Under the pieces are notes generated by a model. That model was not told the DNA's origin, searched no databases, and was given only the letters and a program-made list of their open reading frames with translations. Source: Poindextera sp036494815 (GTDB lineage Bacteria; Pseudomonadota; Alphaproteobacteria; Caulobacterales; Caulobacteraceae). From it: DNA of 64,000 nucleotides. Made by a program: the position numbers and the translations under genes. Positions 52,726 to 61,602 of this stretch are shown here, in pieces (position 1 is the stretch's first letter; every line of letters begins with the position of its first letter). The stretch lies in NCBI GenBank assembly GCA_036494815.1, contig DASXNV010000063.1, positions 124,001 through 188,000 on the forward strand. Reading direction: 5' to 3'.

Positions 52726-55290
52726 ATGCCGGGGGGCATGGAAAAGCTGTTCGCCAAACTTGATCGCTTCGGCGATGCGATTGCGGTTATCGACGAACAG
52801 GGTTCGGCGGTCACCTACGCCAATCTACTCGCCCTGGCCGAGGCTCAGATCGCGCCGCTTGGCGCAGGGCGCAAACTGGTCGCCATTGAGATCGCCAACA
52901 GGCTCCCCCCCCTGGCGGCCTATATCGGCGCCATCCGCGCGGGGCATGCCGTCATCCTGACCGGCCCCGACGGCGCATCGAGCGACGCCGCCATCGTCCG
53001 CAAATTCAAGCCGGACGCTGTGTTTCGCCACAAGGACGAGGCCTGGCGTTTGACGCCGGGAGCCGATCGCGCCGCGGCCCTCCACGAAGACCTGGCCGTG
53101 CTTCTGTCCACCTCGGGCTCCACGGGATCGGCCAAGCTGGTGCGGCTGTCCCACGCCAATCTGGCAGCCAACGCCCGGTCGATCATCGACTACCTGGAAC
53201 TGAGGCCCGACGACGCGGCGATCACCACCTTGCCCGCCGCCTATTCCTACGGCCTGTCGGTGATCCATTCCCACCTTCTGGCTGGCGCCCGCCTGGTCCT
53301 ATTCGAGGGCTCGGTCTCCGATCCGGACTTCGCCGAGCGCCTCGACCGGCACGGCGCCACCGGATTCGCCGGGGTGCCGCACACCTACGACCTGCTGGAG
53401 CGCACAGGCTTCGACCAGGCCGAACACCCCTCGCTGCGCCACCTCACCCAGGCCGGCGGTCGCCTGGCGCCCGACCAGGTCAGCGCCTGGGCGGCCAGCG
53501 CCCGGGCCTGCGGCCAACGGTTCTATGTCATGTACGGCCAGACCGAAGCCGCCCCGCGCATGGCCTATATGCCGCCGCAGGACCTGGAGCGCTATCCGGG
53601 ATGCATCGGCCGTGCGGTTCCCGGCGGCGACTTTCGGCTGGAGCTCTTAGGCGGGGACGGCGACGAGGGCGAGCTGATCTATACCGGCCCCAATGTGATG
53701 ATGGGCTACGCCGAAAGCCGCGAGGACCTTGCGCGCGGCGCGGAACTGGCCGAGCTGCGCACCGGCGACATCGCCCGCCGAAACGCCGCCGGCTACTATC
53801 AGATCACCGGCAGGATCAGCCGCTTTTCAAAGGTCTTCGGCCTGCGCATCGGGCTTGATCAGGTTGAGGCGCGCCTGGCTGAGGCCGGCTACGCGGCCGC
53901 CGTGGCCGCCGACGATTCCGGCCTGGTGGTCGCCGCTCCACCCGGCTGCGCCGATGCGGTCATGACCGTGCTGGAAGGGCCGTTGGGCCTGCCGCGTGCG
54001 GCCTTCAAGATCCTTCCTGTGGAGGCCCTTCCGCGGTTTGGAACCGGCAAGATCGACTACCCCACCATCCTCAAGCAGGGCCGCGCCGCCGAAGCCAGAC
54101 CGGTGGCCAGCACCAACCTGCGCCAGGCCCTGGGCCAGGTTCTGGGCGTCAAGGCCGTCCGGCCCGAGGACACCTTCATCAGCCTGGGCGGCGACTCCCT
54201 CAACTATGTGCGCGCCTGGCTGGTCTTGGAGGACCGCCTGGGCCGGTGCCCCGATGGCTGGGAAACCATGACCATGGCCGAGCTGGAAGGCGACGCCCCC
54301 ATCGGCCCCCGCCGCCGGATGGCCATAGACAGCGACGTTCTGGCCCGGGCCGTGGCCATCGCCCTGGTGGTGCTGCATCACGTGACCTCCAGCGCCGTCG
54401 GCGGCGGCGCCACCAGCCTGCTGCTGGTGGCGGGCATGAATTTCTCGCGCTTCCAGACGCCAAAGCTTGTGCGCGGTCGGCTCTGGCCGGTGCTGCAGCC
54501 CGTAATGGCCAAGGTCCTCATTCCCTATTTCACCATCGTCACGGCCTTCTTCCTCCTGCAGCGCAGCTTCTTCGCGCCCCAGTACCTGCTGGTCAGCAAC
54601 TTCACCCAGGGGGCGGCGCAGGCTGGCGCCCGCACGACCATTTTCTGGTATGTGGAGACCTATTTCTGGCTGATCCTGGCGAGCAGCCTTCTGGTGATGC
54701 TGCCCGGGGCCCGCCGGTTGCTGTTGCGGCGACCCTGGACCTTCTCCCTCAGTCTCTTGCTGGCGACCACCCTGCTGGGCCTGGCGGCCAAGCTGGTCCC
54801 GGACCTGCCCGTCTTCTATACCCACACGCCCTTCACCATGGCCTATGTGTTCGCCTATGGCTGGGCCATCCCCCTGGCCAAGAGCCCGCCGCGCAAGGCC
54901 TTGCTGGCTATCGTGGGCGCTGTGACCCTGTTCCTGCTGGAACCGGCCGGGGTCGAGTTCGCCGCGCCGGTGACCTTGGCCACCCTGCTGCTGCTGCTCT
55001 TCGTGCGCAAGATCACCCTCGGCTGGAAGCTGACCCAGCTGGTCTCCGTCCTCGCCGGCGCCAGCCTCTACATCTATCTCACGCACAGCCTGGTGCTCCA
55101 CCCGTTGCGCTCGCTGCTCGGGGGCGGCATACCGCTCGCCCTCACCCTGCCCGTGACCCTGTTCTGCTTCGCGGTCGGCATAGGCCTCTGGTGGTTGATC
55201 AATCTGGTCGAGACGGGCGTGGGGCGAACGTGGGAACGGTTCAAGCCGGCCGTGGAAGCCGCTGCCAAACTGCCTGTTGGCGCCTCTTGA
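52726..55290 (+). CDS. Adenylation-carrier-membrane acyltransferase fusion protein
   Basis: Single polypeptide of 854 residues with three parts. Residues about 1-450 form an AMP-binding adenylation domain: LLSTSGSTGSAKLVRLSH (126-143), MYGQTEAAPRMAYM, LRTGDIARRNAAGYYQITGR and catalytic Lys442 in GTGKIDY. Residues about 460-525 form a carrier domain with phosphopantetheine Ser491 in FISLGGDSLNYV. From about 535 to the end there are eight to ten membrane helices. They begin RAVAIALVVLHHVTSS, like acyltransferase-3 (OafA-type) proteins. Such a layout implies activation of an acid, loading on the carrier and transfer to an acceptor at the membrane. Acid and acceptor are unknown. The start may instead be the ATG at 52738. 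Confidence 0.8.
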   Translation: MPGGMEKLFAKLDRFGDAIAVIDEQGSAVTYANLLALAEAQIAPLGAGRKLVAIEIANRLPPLAAYIGAIRAGHAVILTGPDGASSDAAIVRKFKPDAVFRHKDEAWRLTPGADRAAALHEDLAVLLSTSGSTGSAKLVRLSHANLAANARSIIDYLELRPDDAAITTLPAAYSYGLSVIHSHLLAGARLVLFEGSVSDPDFAERLDRHGATGFAGVPHTYDLLERTGFDQAEHPSLRHLTQAGGRLAPDQVSAWAASARACGQRFYVMYGQTEAAPRMAYMPPQDLERYPGCIGRAVPGGDFRLELLGGDGDEGELIYTGPNVMMGYAESREDLARGAELAELRTGDIARRNAAGYYQITGRISRFSKVFGLRIGLDQVEARLAEAGYAAAVAADDSGLVVAAPPGCADAVMTVLEGPLGLPRAAFKILPVEALPRFGTGKIDYPTILKQGRAAEARPVASTNLRQALGQVLGVKAVRPEDTFISLGGDSLNYVRAWLVLEDRLGRCPDGWETMTMAELEGDAPIGPRRRMAIDSDVLARAVAIALVVLHHVTSSAVGGGATSLLLVAGMNFSRFQTPKLVRGRLWPVLQPVMAKVLIPYFTIVTAFFLLQRSFFAPQYLLVSNFTQGAAQAGARTTIFWYVETYFWLILASSLLVMLPGARRLLLRRPWTFSLSLLLATTLLGLAAKLVPDLPVFYTHTPFTMAYVFAYGWAIPLAKSPPRKALLAIVGAVTLFLLEPAGVEFAAPVTLATLLLLLFVRKITLGWKLTQLVSVLAGASLYIYLTHSLVLHPLRSLLGGGIPLALTLPVTLFCFAVGIGLWWLINLVETGVGRTWERFKPAVEAAAKLPVGAS

Positions 55291-55456
55291 ACGATCATTC
55301 AATCCGCCTGATCACGCCCATAAGTGCTTCCGGGTAAAGCAAACCGGTCACTCCGCGCTCATTTTTCGAGCGGCGAAATCGGTTCTTGCCCCAAGGGCGT
55401 GGCCGCGTCAGTTTAGCGCGTTGAATCCTCGTTTAGCAGGATGGGAGAAGCGCTTC

Positions 55457-57286
55457 ATGAAGCGACCGGCGTTCGTGCATCGATTGATCCTGGCCCCCAT
55501 CCTGGCCCTTGCCGCCCTGCTGGCCAGCGCGAACCTGGCCGCCGCCGCGGATTCGGTCCATCCCCAGTGCCAGGTGGTGCGCCTGTCGGACATCGGCTGG
55601 ACCGACGTGACCGCCACCACCGCCCTGACCAGCCTCATCCTGCAGGACCTTGGCTATCAGCCCAAGATCACCGTGCTGTCGGTGCCGGTGACCTTTGCGG
55701 CCATGAAGAACAAGGACGTGGATGTGTTCATGGGCAACTGGATGCCCTCGCAGATCCACGACCAGGAATCCTTCGTCAAGGACGGTTCGGTCGAGGTGAT
55801 CCGGCCGAACCTGGAGGGCGCCAAATACACCCTGGCCGTCCCCGCCTATACCTACGCCGCCGGCCTGCACGACTTCTCCGACATCCCCCGCTTCGCCGGC
55901 CAGCTGAAGAATTCTATCTATGGCCTGGAGCCGGGCAATGACGGCAACCACCATGTGCTGGACCTGATCAAGTCCAACGGCGCGGGTCTCGGCGGCTTCA
56001 AGCTGATCGAGTCCAGCGAGCAGGGCATGCTGGCCCAGGTGGAGCGCGCCTATCGCGACAAGTCGCCGGTCGTGTTCCTGGCCTGGGAGCCGCACCCCAT
56101 GAACACGCGCTTCGACCTGCGCTATCTGACCGGCGGCGACTCCACCTTCGGCCCCAACTATGGCGGGGCCAAGATCTACACCAACACCCGCGCCGGCTAT
56201 TCGCGCGATTGCCCCAATGTCGGCCGCCTGTTGCGCAACCTGCAATTCTCCCTGGCCGGCGAAGACACCATGATGGGGGCGATCCTGGACAAGCACCTGG
56301 CGCCGCAGGACGCGGCCCGGGCCTGGCTGACCGCCCATCCCGAAGTGCTCAAGCCCTGGCTGGCCGGCGTCACCACCTATGACGGTCGCCCGGGTCTGGA
56401 GGCCATGCACGCCTTCGCCCCCACGGCCGCCACAGGCGTCGACGCCTTTGTGACCGGGCACAAGATCCCCATCGGCCCTTGGATGAGCGATCTGGTGGAT
56501 CTGGTGAAGGCCAATGGCATGGGCTTTTTCGACGCCATCTCCATCGGTGTCCACGGCGCGGTGGACGGCCTGACCAATCTGATGAAGCACGTCCCGCCCC
56601 TGATCCTGATCTTGGCCATCGCGGCGCTGGCCTATGGCCTGCAGCGCTCCATCCCGCTGTCGATCTTCGTCGCGTGCGCCCTGCTGCTGATCATGAACCA
56701 GGGCTATTGGGACGCCATGCTGGAGACCCTCTCGCTCGTGCTGTTCTCGGCCCTGATCTCGACCCTGATCGGCGTGCCCCTGGGCGTCGCGGCGGCGCAC
56801 AGGCCATGGCTCTACAACGCCATGCACCCGGTGTTGGACCTGATGCAGACCCTGCCCACCTTCGTCTATCTGATCCCGACCCTGGTGCTGTTTGGCCTGG
56901 GCGTGGTGCCGGGCCTGATCTCGACCGTGATCTTCGCCCTGCCCGCCCCGGTGCGCCTGACCCATCTGGGCGTATCCTCGACACCCAGGCCGCTGATCGA
57001 GGCCGGCCAGGCCTTTGGCGCCACCAACACCCAGCTGCTGTTCACCATCGAATTGCCCAGCGCCGCCCCGACCATCGTCGCCGGCATCACCCAGTGCATC
57101 ATGCTCAGCCTTTCCATGGTGGTGATCGCCGCCCTGGTCGGCGCCGGCGGCCTGGGCGTGCCGGTGGTGCGGGCGCTGAACACGGTCCAGGTGGGCATGG
57201 GCTTCGAAGCCGGTTTCGCCATCGTGCTCCTGGCCATTATCCTCGACCGCATGACCCGGCCTCGCGCGGACCGCGCCGCGCACTGA
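55457..57286 (+). CDS. Choline ABC transporter, binding protein-permease fusion (ChoX-ChoW)
   Basis: Fused uptake protein of 609 residues. Residues 1-31 are a signal peptide (MKRPAFVHRLILAPILALAA); about 32-330 form a type-II periplasmic binding domain related to ChoX; about 360-600 form a ProW/ChoW-type permease with the EAA loop EAGQAFGATNTQLLFTIELP. The choline-binding set of ChoX is matched by Trp48, Asp50, Trp95, Tyr124 and Trp210 (GWTD, GNWMPS, KYTLAVP, LAWEPHP). In most relatives ChoX and ChoW are separate. ATG at 55457 has GGGAGAAG upstream. choV lies downstream after two other genes. Confidence 0.88.
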   Translation: MKRPAFVHRLILAPILALAALLASANLAAAADSVHPQCQVVRLSDIGWTDVTATTALTSLILQDLGYQPKITVLSVPVTFAAMKNKDVDVFMGNWMPSQIHDQESFVKDGSVEVIRPNLEGAKYTLAVPAYTYAAGLHDFSDIPRFAGQLKNSIYGLEPGNDGNHHVLDLIKSNGAGLGGFKLIESSEQGMLAQVERAYRDKSPVVFLAWEPHPMNTRFDLRYLTGGDSTFGPNYGGAKIYTNTRAGYSRDCPNVGRLLRNLQFSLAGEDTMMGAILDKHLAPQDAARAWLTAHPEVLKPWLAGVTTYDGRPGLEAMHAFAPTAATGVDAFVTGHKIPIGPWMSDLVDLVKANGMGFFDAISIGVHGAVDGLTNLMKHVPPLILILAIAALAYGLQRSIPLSIFVACALLLIMNQGYWDAMLETLSLVLFSALISTLIGVPLGVAAAHRPWLYNAMHPVLDLMQTLPTFVYLIPTLVLFGLGVVPGLISTVIFALPAPVRLTHLGVSSTPRPLIEAGQAFGATNTQLLFTIELPSAAPTIVAGITQCIMLSLSMVVIAALVGAGGLGVPVVRALNTVQVGMGFEAGFAIVLLAIILDRMTRPRADRAAH

Positions 57287-57328
57287 GCTGCGGCCTCACT
57301 TCTCAGTTCTGTCTAGAGGGCCTCCCCC

Positions 57329-58849
57329 ATGGCCGTACGCCAGCCCAATATCCTGATCCTCATGGTCGACCAGCTGACCCCCGGCGTGCTGGCGACCTAT
57401 GGCGGTAAGGTCGCGCGCACCCCGCACATCGACCGGCTGGCCGAACGGGCGGTGGTGTTCGACAGCGCCTATTGCAACAGCCCTTTGTGCGCGCCCTCGC
57501 GGTTCAGTTTCATGTCCGGTCAGTTGCCTTCGGCCATCGGCGCCTATGACAACGCCGCCGACTTCCCCGCCGATACGCCCACCTTCGCCCACTATCTGCG
57601 CCACGCCGGCTATCGCACCATGCTCAGTGGCAAGATGCATTTCTGCGGTCCGGACCAGCTGCACGGCTTCGAAGAGCGCCTGACCACCGACATCTATCCG
57701 GCCGATTTCGGCTGGACCGCCGACTGGACGCGGCCCGGCGAGCGGCTGGAATTCTACCACACCATGGACAGCGTCTCTCAGGCGGGTCCCTGCGTGCGCT
57801 CCAACCAGATCGATTTCGACGAAGAGGTGGTGTTCGCAGCCCGTCGCAAGTTGTTCGACATGGCCCGGGACTGCGACGAGCGCCCGTTCTGCATGGTGGT
57901 GTCCATGACCCACCCCCACGACCCCTACACCATCCCCGAACCCTGGTGGAGCCGCCAGTCGGACGAGGAGATCGACCTGCCGCGCGTGTCCGCGGACGAG
58001 GTTGTGCTGGACCCCCACTCGCGCCGCCTGCGCACCGTCATCGGCCTGGAGCAGCAGTCTGTGACCGAAGCCCAGGTCCGCGCCGCGCGCCGCGCCTATT
58101 ACGGGGCCTGCGCCTATGTGGACGACCAGATCGGTTCGATGCTGGCGGCCCTGGACGAGTGCCGCATGGCCGAGGACACGGTGGTCATGCTGCTGGGCGA
58201 CCACGGCGACATGCTGGGCGAGCGTGGCCTCTGGTACAAGATGAACTTCTTCGAACCCGCCTGCCGCATTCCGCTGATGATCGCGGCCCCTGGACGGTTC
58301 GCGCCCAGCCGCGTCGCCGCCTCGGTCTCTCTGCTCGACATCCTGCCCACCCTGGTCGAGATCGCCGGCGATGGCGCGGCGGTCGCCTATGCCGCCCCCG
58401 TGCACGGGCAAAGCCTCCTGCCCCACCTGACCGGCCAGGGCGGCCATGACCAGGTGATCGGCGAGTATCTGGGCGAAGGCGCCATTTCCCCCATCGTGAT
58501 GCTGCGGCGGGGGGCGCTCAAGTTCATCCACTGCCCGGTCGATCCAGACCAGCTCTATGATCTCTCCGCCGACCCGGACGAGCGGACCAATCTGGCCGCC
58601 GATCCCGCCCATGCCGGCGCCGTGGCCGCCTTCCGCGCCGAAGTCGCCCAGCGCTGGTCGCTGGAGCGGGTGAATCAGGAGGTTCTCGCCAGCCAGGCGC
58701 GCCGTCGGCTGGTGGACGCCGCCCTGAAGCTGGGCAAGCAAACCCACTGGGATCATCAGCCGGTCGTCGAGGCCAGCCAGAGCTATATGCGCAACCATAT
58801 CAAGCTGGACGATCTGGAAGCCATGGCGCGGTTTCCGCGTGTCGGCTGA
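57329..58849 (+). CDS. betC: Choline-sulfatase
   Basis: Type I sulfatase that hydrolyses choline-O-sulfate to choline and sulfate in the cytosol. The 506-residue product has the formylglycine motif SPLCAPSRFSFMSGQ (Cys54 is modified), the metal site NILILMVDQLTPG, and VSMTHPHDPYTIPEPWWSR, which is typical of BetC rather than arylsulfatases. The C-terminal ANFI-like tail of the family is represented by RNHIKLDDLEAMARFPRVG. It lies 42 bp after the choline transporter fusion, so the two are likely co-transcribed. Confidence 0.92.
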   Translation: MAVRQPNILILMVDQLTPGVLATYGGKVARTPHIDRLAERAVVFDSAYCNSPLCAPSRFSFMSGQLPSAIGAYDNAADFPADTPTFAHYLRHAGYRTMLSGKMHFCGPDQLHGFEERLTTDIYPADFGWTADWTRPGERLEFYHTMDSVSQAGPCVRSNQIDFDEEVVFAARRKLFDMARDCDERPFCMVVSMTHPHDPYTIPEPWWSRQSDEEIDLPRVSADEVVLDPHSRRLRTVIGLEQQSVTEAQVRAARRAYYGACAYVDDQIGSMLAALDECRMAEDTVVMLLGDHGDMLGERGLWYKMNFFEPACRIPLMIAAPGRFAPSRVAASVSLLDILPTLVEIAGDGAAVAYAAPVHGQSLLPHLTGQGGHDQVIGEYLGEGAISPIVMLRRGALKFIHCPVDPDQLYDLSADPDERTNLAADPAHAGAVAAFRAEVAQRWSLERVNQEVLASQARRRLVDAALKLGKQTHWDHQPVVEASQSYMRNHIKLDDLEAMARFPRVG

Positions 58850-59014
58850 TCGGGAGATCGTTTTGCGAGGCCCCGTGCTTGAACATCCGCGACAGGATCG
58901 CGTCGCAATCGTTCCGATACAGCGGCGCAAACATTCTCTCGACAGCCTACCCCTCGGCCCTATCGTGATACGCCGTGAATTTCCTGCGGCGCTTGTTTCC
59001 GCTGGGATTGGTTC

Positions 59015-61531
59015 ATGAAGTCACACGCGCGCGTGGTGGTCATCGGCGGCGGGGTCGTCGGCGTCAGCACCCTTTACCATCTGGCCAAGCTGGGCTGGAC
59101 CGACGCGGTGCTGATCGAACGCAAGGAGCTGACCAGCGGCTCGACCTGGCATGCGGCGGGCCTGCTGCCCCTGTTCAATATGAGCTATTCCGTCGGCCAG
59201 ATGCACAAATACTCGGTCGGCTTCTATCCGACCCTGGAGGCCGAGACCGAACTGAACGTCGGCTTCAGCCGCGTCAGCAATATCCGCCTGGCCCGCACCC
59301 AGGACCGGATGGACGAGTACAAATACTATGCCGGTGTGGCCAAGACGATCGGCGTCGATGTCCGCTTCCTGACGCCCGCCCAGGTCAAGGAGATCTGGCC
59401 GCTGTGCGAGGTCGACGACCTGATCGGGGCCATCCAGCATCCCGACGACGGCTATATCCAGCCCGCCGACCTGACCCAGGCCCTGGCCCGCGGCGCCCGC
59501 GCCCGCGGCGCCACCATCCATCGCCAGACCACCGTCACCGCCATCACCCAGCAGCCCAATGGCGAATGGCTGGTCTCCACCGACCAGGGCGACATCACCT
59601 GCGAGCACGTGGTCTCGGCCACCGGCAATTTCGCCCGCCGCACCGGGGCCATGGTCGGCCTGGATGTGCCGGTGATCCCTGTGGAGCACCAGTATATCGT
59701 CACAGAGGCCCACCCCGCGATCCAGGCCCGCAAGGCCGCCGGCCTTCCGGAAATGGGCGTGCTGCGCGAGTCCGACGCCTCCTACTACATGCGCGAGGAA
59801 GCTGGCGGCCTGCTGCTCGGCCCCTACGAGGTCGGCGCCCCGGTATGCTATGTGGACGGCCCCGATCCGCAATCCGAATACGAACTGTTCCAGGAAGACC
59901 TGGACCGCCTGGCCCCGCACATCGAGGCGGCCATCGCCCGGGTGCCGGCCTTCGGCGAGGTGGGCGTCAAGCGCGTCTATAACGGCGCTATCGCCTATAC
60001 CCCGGATGGCAGCCCCATCGTCGGCCCGGCCTGGGGCCTGAAGAATTTCTGGCTCAACGAGGGCCACAGCTTCGGCGTCACCGCCGCTGGCGGCGCCGGC
60101 TGGCAGCTGGCCCACTGGATCGTCGATGGCGAACCCACCATCGACATGATGGGCGTCGACCCACGCCGCTTCGGCGCCTACGCCAGCCGCGGCTATCTGA
60201 AGGAAAAGAACGAGGAGGCCTACGCCAAGGTCTTCACCGTCCACTATCCGGACGAGGAGCGCACCGGCGCCCGCCCCCTGCGCCGCACCCCCTGCTATGA
60301 CCGCATGAGGGCCATGGGCGCGGTGTTCGGCTCGGTGTTCGGCTGGGAGCGTCCCAACTGGTTCGCCCCCGCCGGCTACGCCCTGACCGAGGCCGATCTC
60401 CACAAGCCCGACGTGCTGCTGAACGAGAACCATCCCGAACCCGCCAAGGCCGGCGACCCGATCCGCGAGAAGTGGAGCTTCCGCCGCTCCAACTATTTCG
60501 AACATGTGGGCGCTGAGTGCCGCCACGTGACCGAAAAAGTCGGCCTGATGGATATGAGCGCCTTCGCCAAGTTCGAGGTTTCAGGCCCCGGCGCCGAGGC
60601 CTGGCTCGACACCCTGCTCACCAACCGCATCCCCAAGGACGTGGGCAAGCTCAGCCTGACCTATCTACTCACGGCCAAGGGCGGCGTGCGCGCGGAGTTC
60701 ACCGTGTTCCGCGAGGCGCCCCAGCGCTTCTACCTGGTCTCGGCCGGCGCCCTGGAGCGCCACGACTACGACTATCTGACCAAGGCCCTGCCCACCGACG
60801 GCTCGGTGCGCCTGGAAAAGGTCACCACCCAGTACGGCGTGCTGGTCCTGGCCGGCCCGCGTTCACGCGACGTCCTGGCCAAGCTCACCGACGCGAACCT
60901 CTCCAACGAGGCCTTCCCCTGGCTCACCGGCAAGAGCATCGACATCGGCGGCGCCCACACCAAGGCCCTGCGGGTCAATTTCGTCGGCGAGCTGGGCTGG
61001 GAGTTCCACCACCCGATCGAGATGCAGAACTACATCTTCGACAAGCTGTTCGAGGCCGGCGCCGAGTTCGACATCAAGCCCTTCGGCATCCGCGCCATGG
61101 ACTCCATGCGCCTGGAAAAGACCTACAAGCTGATCCCGCGCGAGCTGTCGATCGAATACGCCGCCCTGGAATCCGGCCTGGGCCGCTTTGTGGCGCTGAA
61201 GAAGCAGACCTTTGTCGGCCGCGACGCCCTGCTGGCCTGGCGCGAACGCGGCTTCGCCAACAAGGCGGTGACCCTGGAAGTGCGTGGCGTCACCGACGCC
61301 GACGCCCGCGGCTCCGAACCGATCTATGTGGGCGAGGATCTGGTGGGCCGGGTCACCTCCGGCGGCTATGGCTGGCGGGTGAAGAAGTCCCTGGCCCTGG
61401 CCATGGTCCGCCCGGACCTGGCCGTGGTCGGGACCGAACTGGAGATCAGCATTCTCGGCGACCGTTACTGCGCGACCGTCATCCCGGACTCGCCGTTCGA
61501 CCCTGAAAACCTGGTGATGAAGGGCGTCTGA
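59015..61531 (+). CDS. Dimethylglycine/sarcosine dehydrogenase-like FAD-GcvT fusion
   Basis: Flavoprotein of 838 residues that oxidatively demethylates N-methylated glycines and passes the methyl group to tetrahydrofolate. Residues about 5-370 form the FAD domain (VVVIGGGVVGVSTLYHLAKL) with the covalent-flavin His46 in STWHAAGLLPLFN. A short FAO_M region follows, then a GcvT-like folate domain (about 430-710; DMSAFAKFEVSGPGAEAWLD) and its C-terminal barrel. Dimethylglycine, sarcosine and related substrates cannot be told apart by eye, but the choline neighbours favour dimethylglycine. Downstream of betC by 165 bp. Confidence 0.85.
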   Translation: MKSHARVVVIGGGVVGVSTLYHLAKLGWTDAVLIERKELTSGSTWHAAGLLPLFNMSYSVGQMHKYSVGFYPTLEAETELNVGFSRVSNIRLARTQDRMDEYKYYAGVAKTIGVDVRFLTPAQVKEIWPLCEVDDLIGAIQHPDDGYIQPADLTQALARGARARGATIHRQTTVTAITQQPNGEWLVSTDQGDITCEHVVSATGNFARRTGAMVGLDVPVIPVEHQYIVTEAHPAIQARKAAGLPEMGVLRESDASYYMREEAGGLLLGPYEVGAPVCYVDGPDPQSEYELFQEDLDRLAPHIEAAIARVPAFGEVGVKRVYNGAIAYTPDGSPIVGPAWGLKNFWLNEGHSFGVTAAGGAGWQLAHWIVDGEPTIDMMGVDPRRFGAYASRGYLKEKNEEAYAKVFTVHYPDEERTGARPLRRTPCYDRMRAMGAVFGSVFGWERPNWFAPAGYALTEADLHKPDVLLNENHPEPAKAGDPIREKWSFRRSNYFEHVGAECRHVTEKVGLMDMSAFAKFEVSGPGAEAWLDTLLTNRIPKDVGKLSLTYLLTAKGGVRAEFTVFREAPQRFYLVSAGALERHDYDYLTKALPTDGSVRLEKVTTQYGVLVLAGPRSRDVLAKLTDANLSNEAFPWLTGKSIDIGGAHTKALRVNFVGELGWEFHHPIEMQNYIFDKLFEAGAEFDIKPFGIRAMDSMRLEKTYKLIPRELSIEYAALESGLGRFVALKKQTFVGRDALLAWRERGFANKAVTLEVRGVTDADARGSEPIYVGEDLVGRVTSGGYGWRVKKSLALAMVRPDLAVVGTELEISILGDRYCATVIPDSPFDPENLVMKGV

Positions 61532-61602
61532 CCAATTCATCACCGCTACGCCGCCTCCCGTGTTACGGCGGGAGACAAGCTTTGAAAGGCTGCCCCTGCC
61601 CC

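Noticed and set aside
53827..55302. 491-residue open frame antisense to the adenylation fusion
   Set aside because: Gln/His/Gly-rich mirror of a high-GC gene; no start signals or domains.
55433..57283. 616-residue open frame antisense to the choline transporter fusion
   Set aside because: His/Gln/Gly-rich composition typical of antisense frames in high-GC DNA; the plus strand has clear family motifs.
57296..58930. 544-residue open frame antisense to choline sulfatase
   Set aside because: No recognisable domain, and the opposite strand carries the sulfatase signature.
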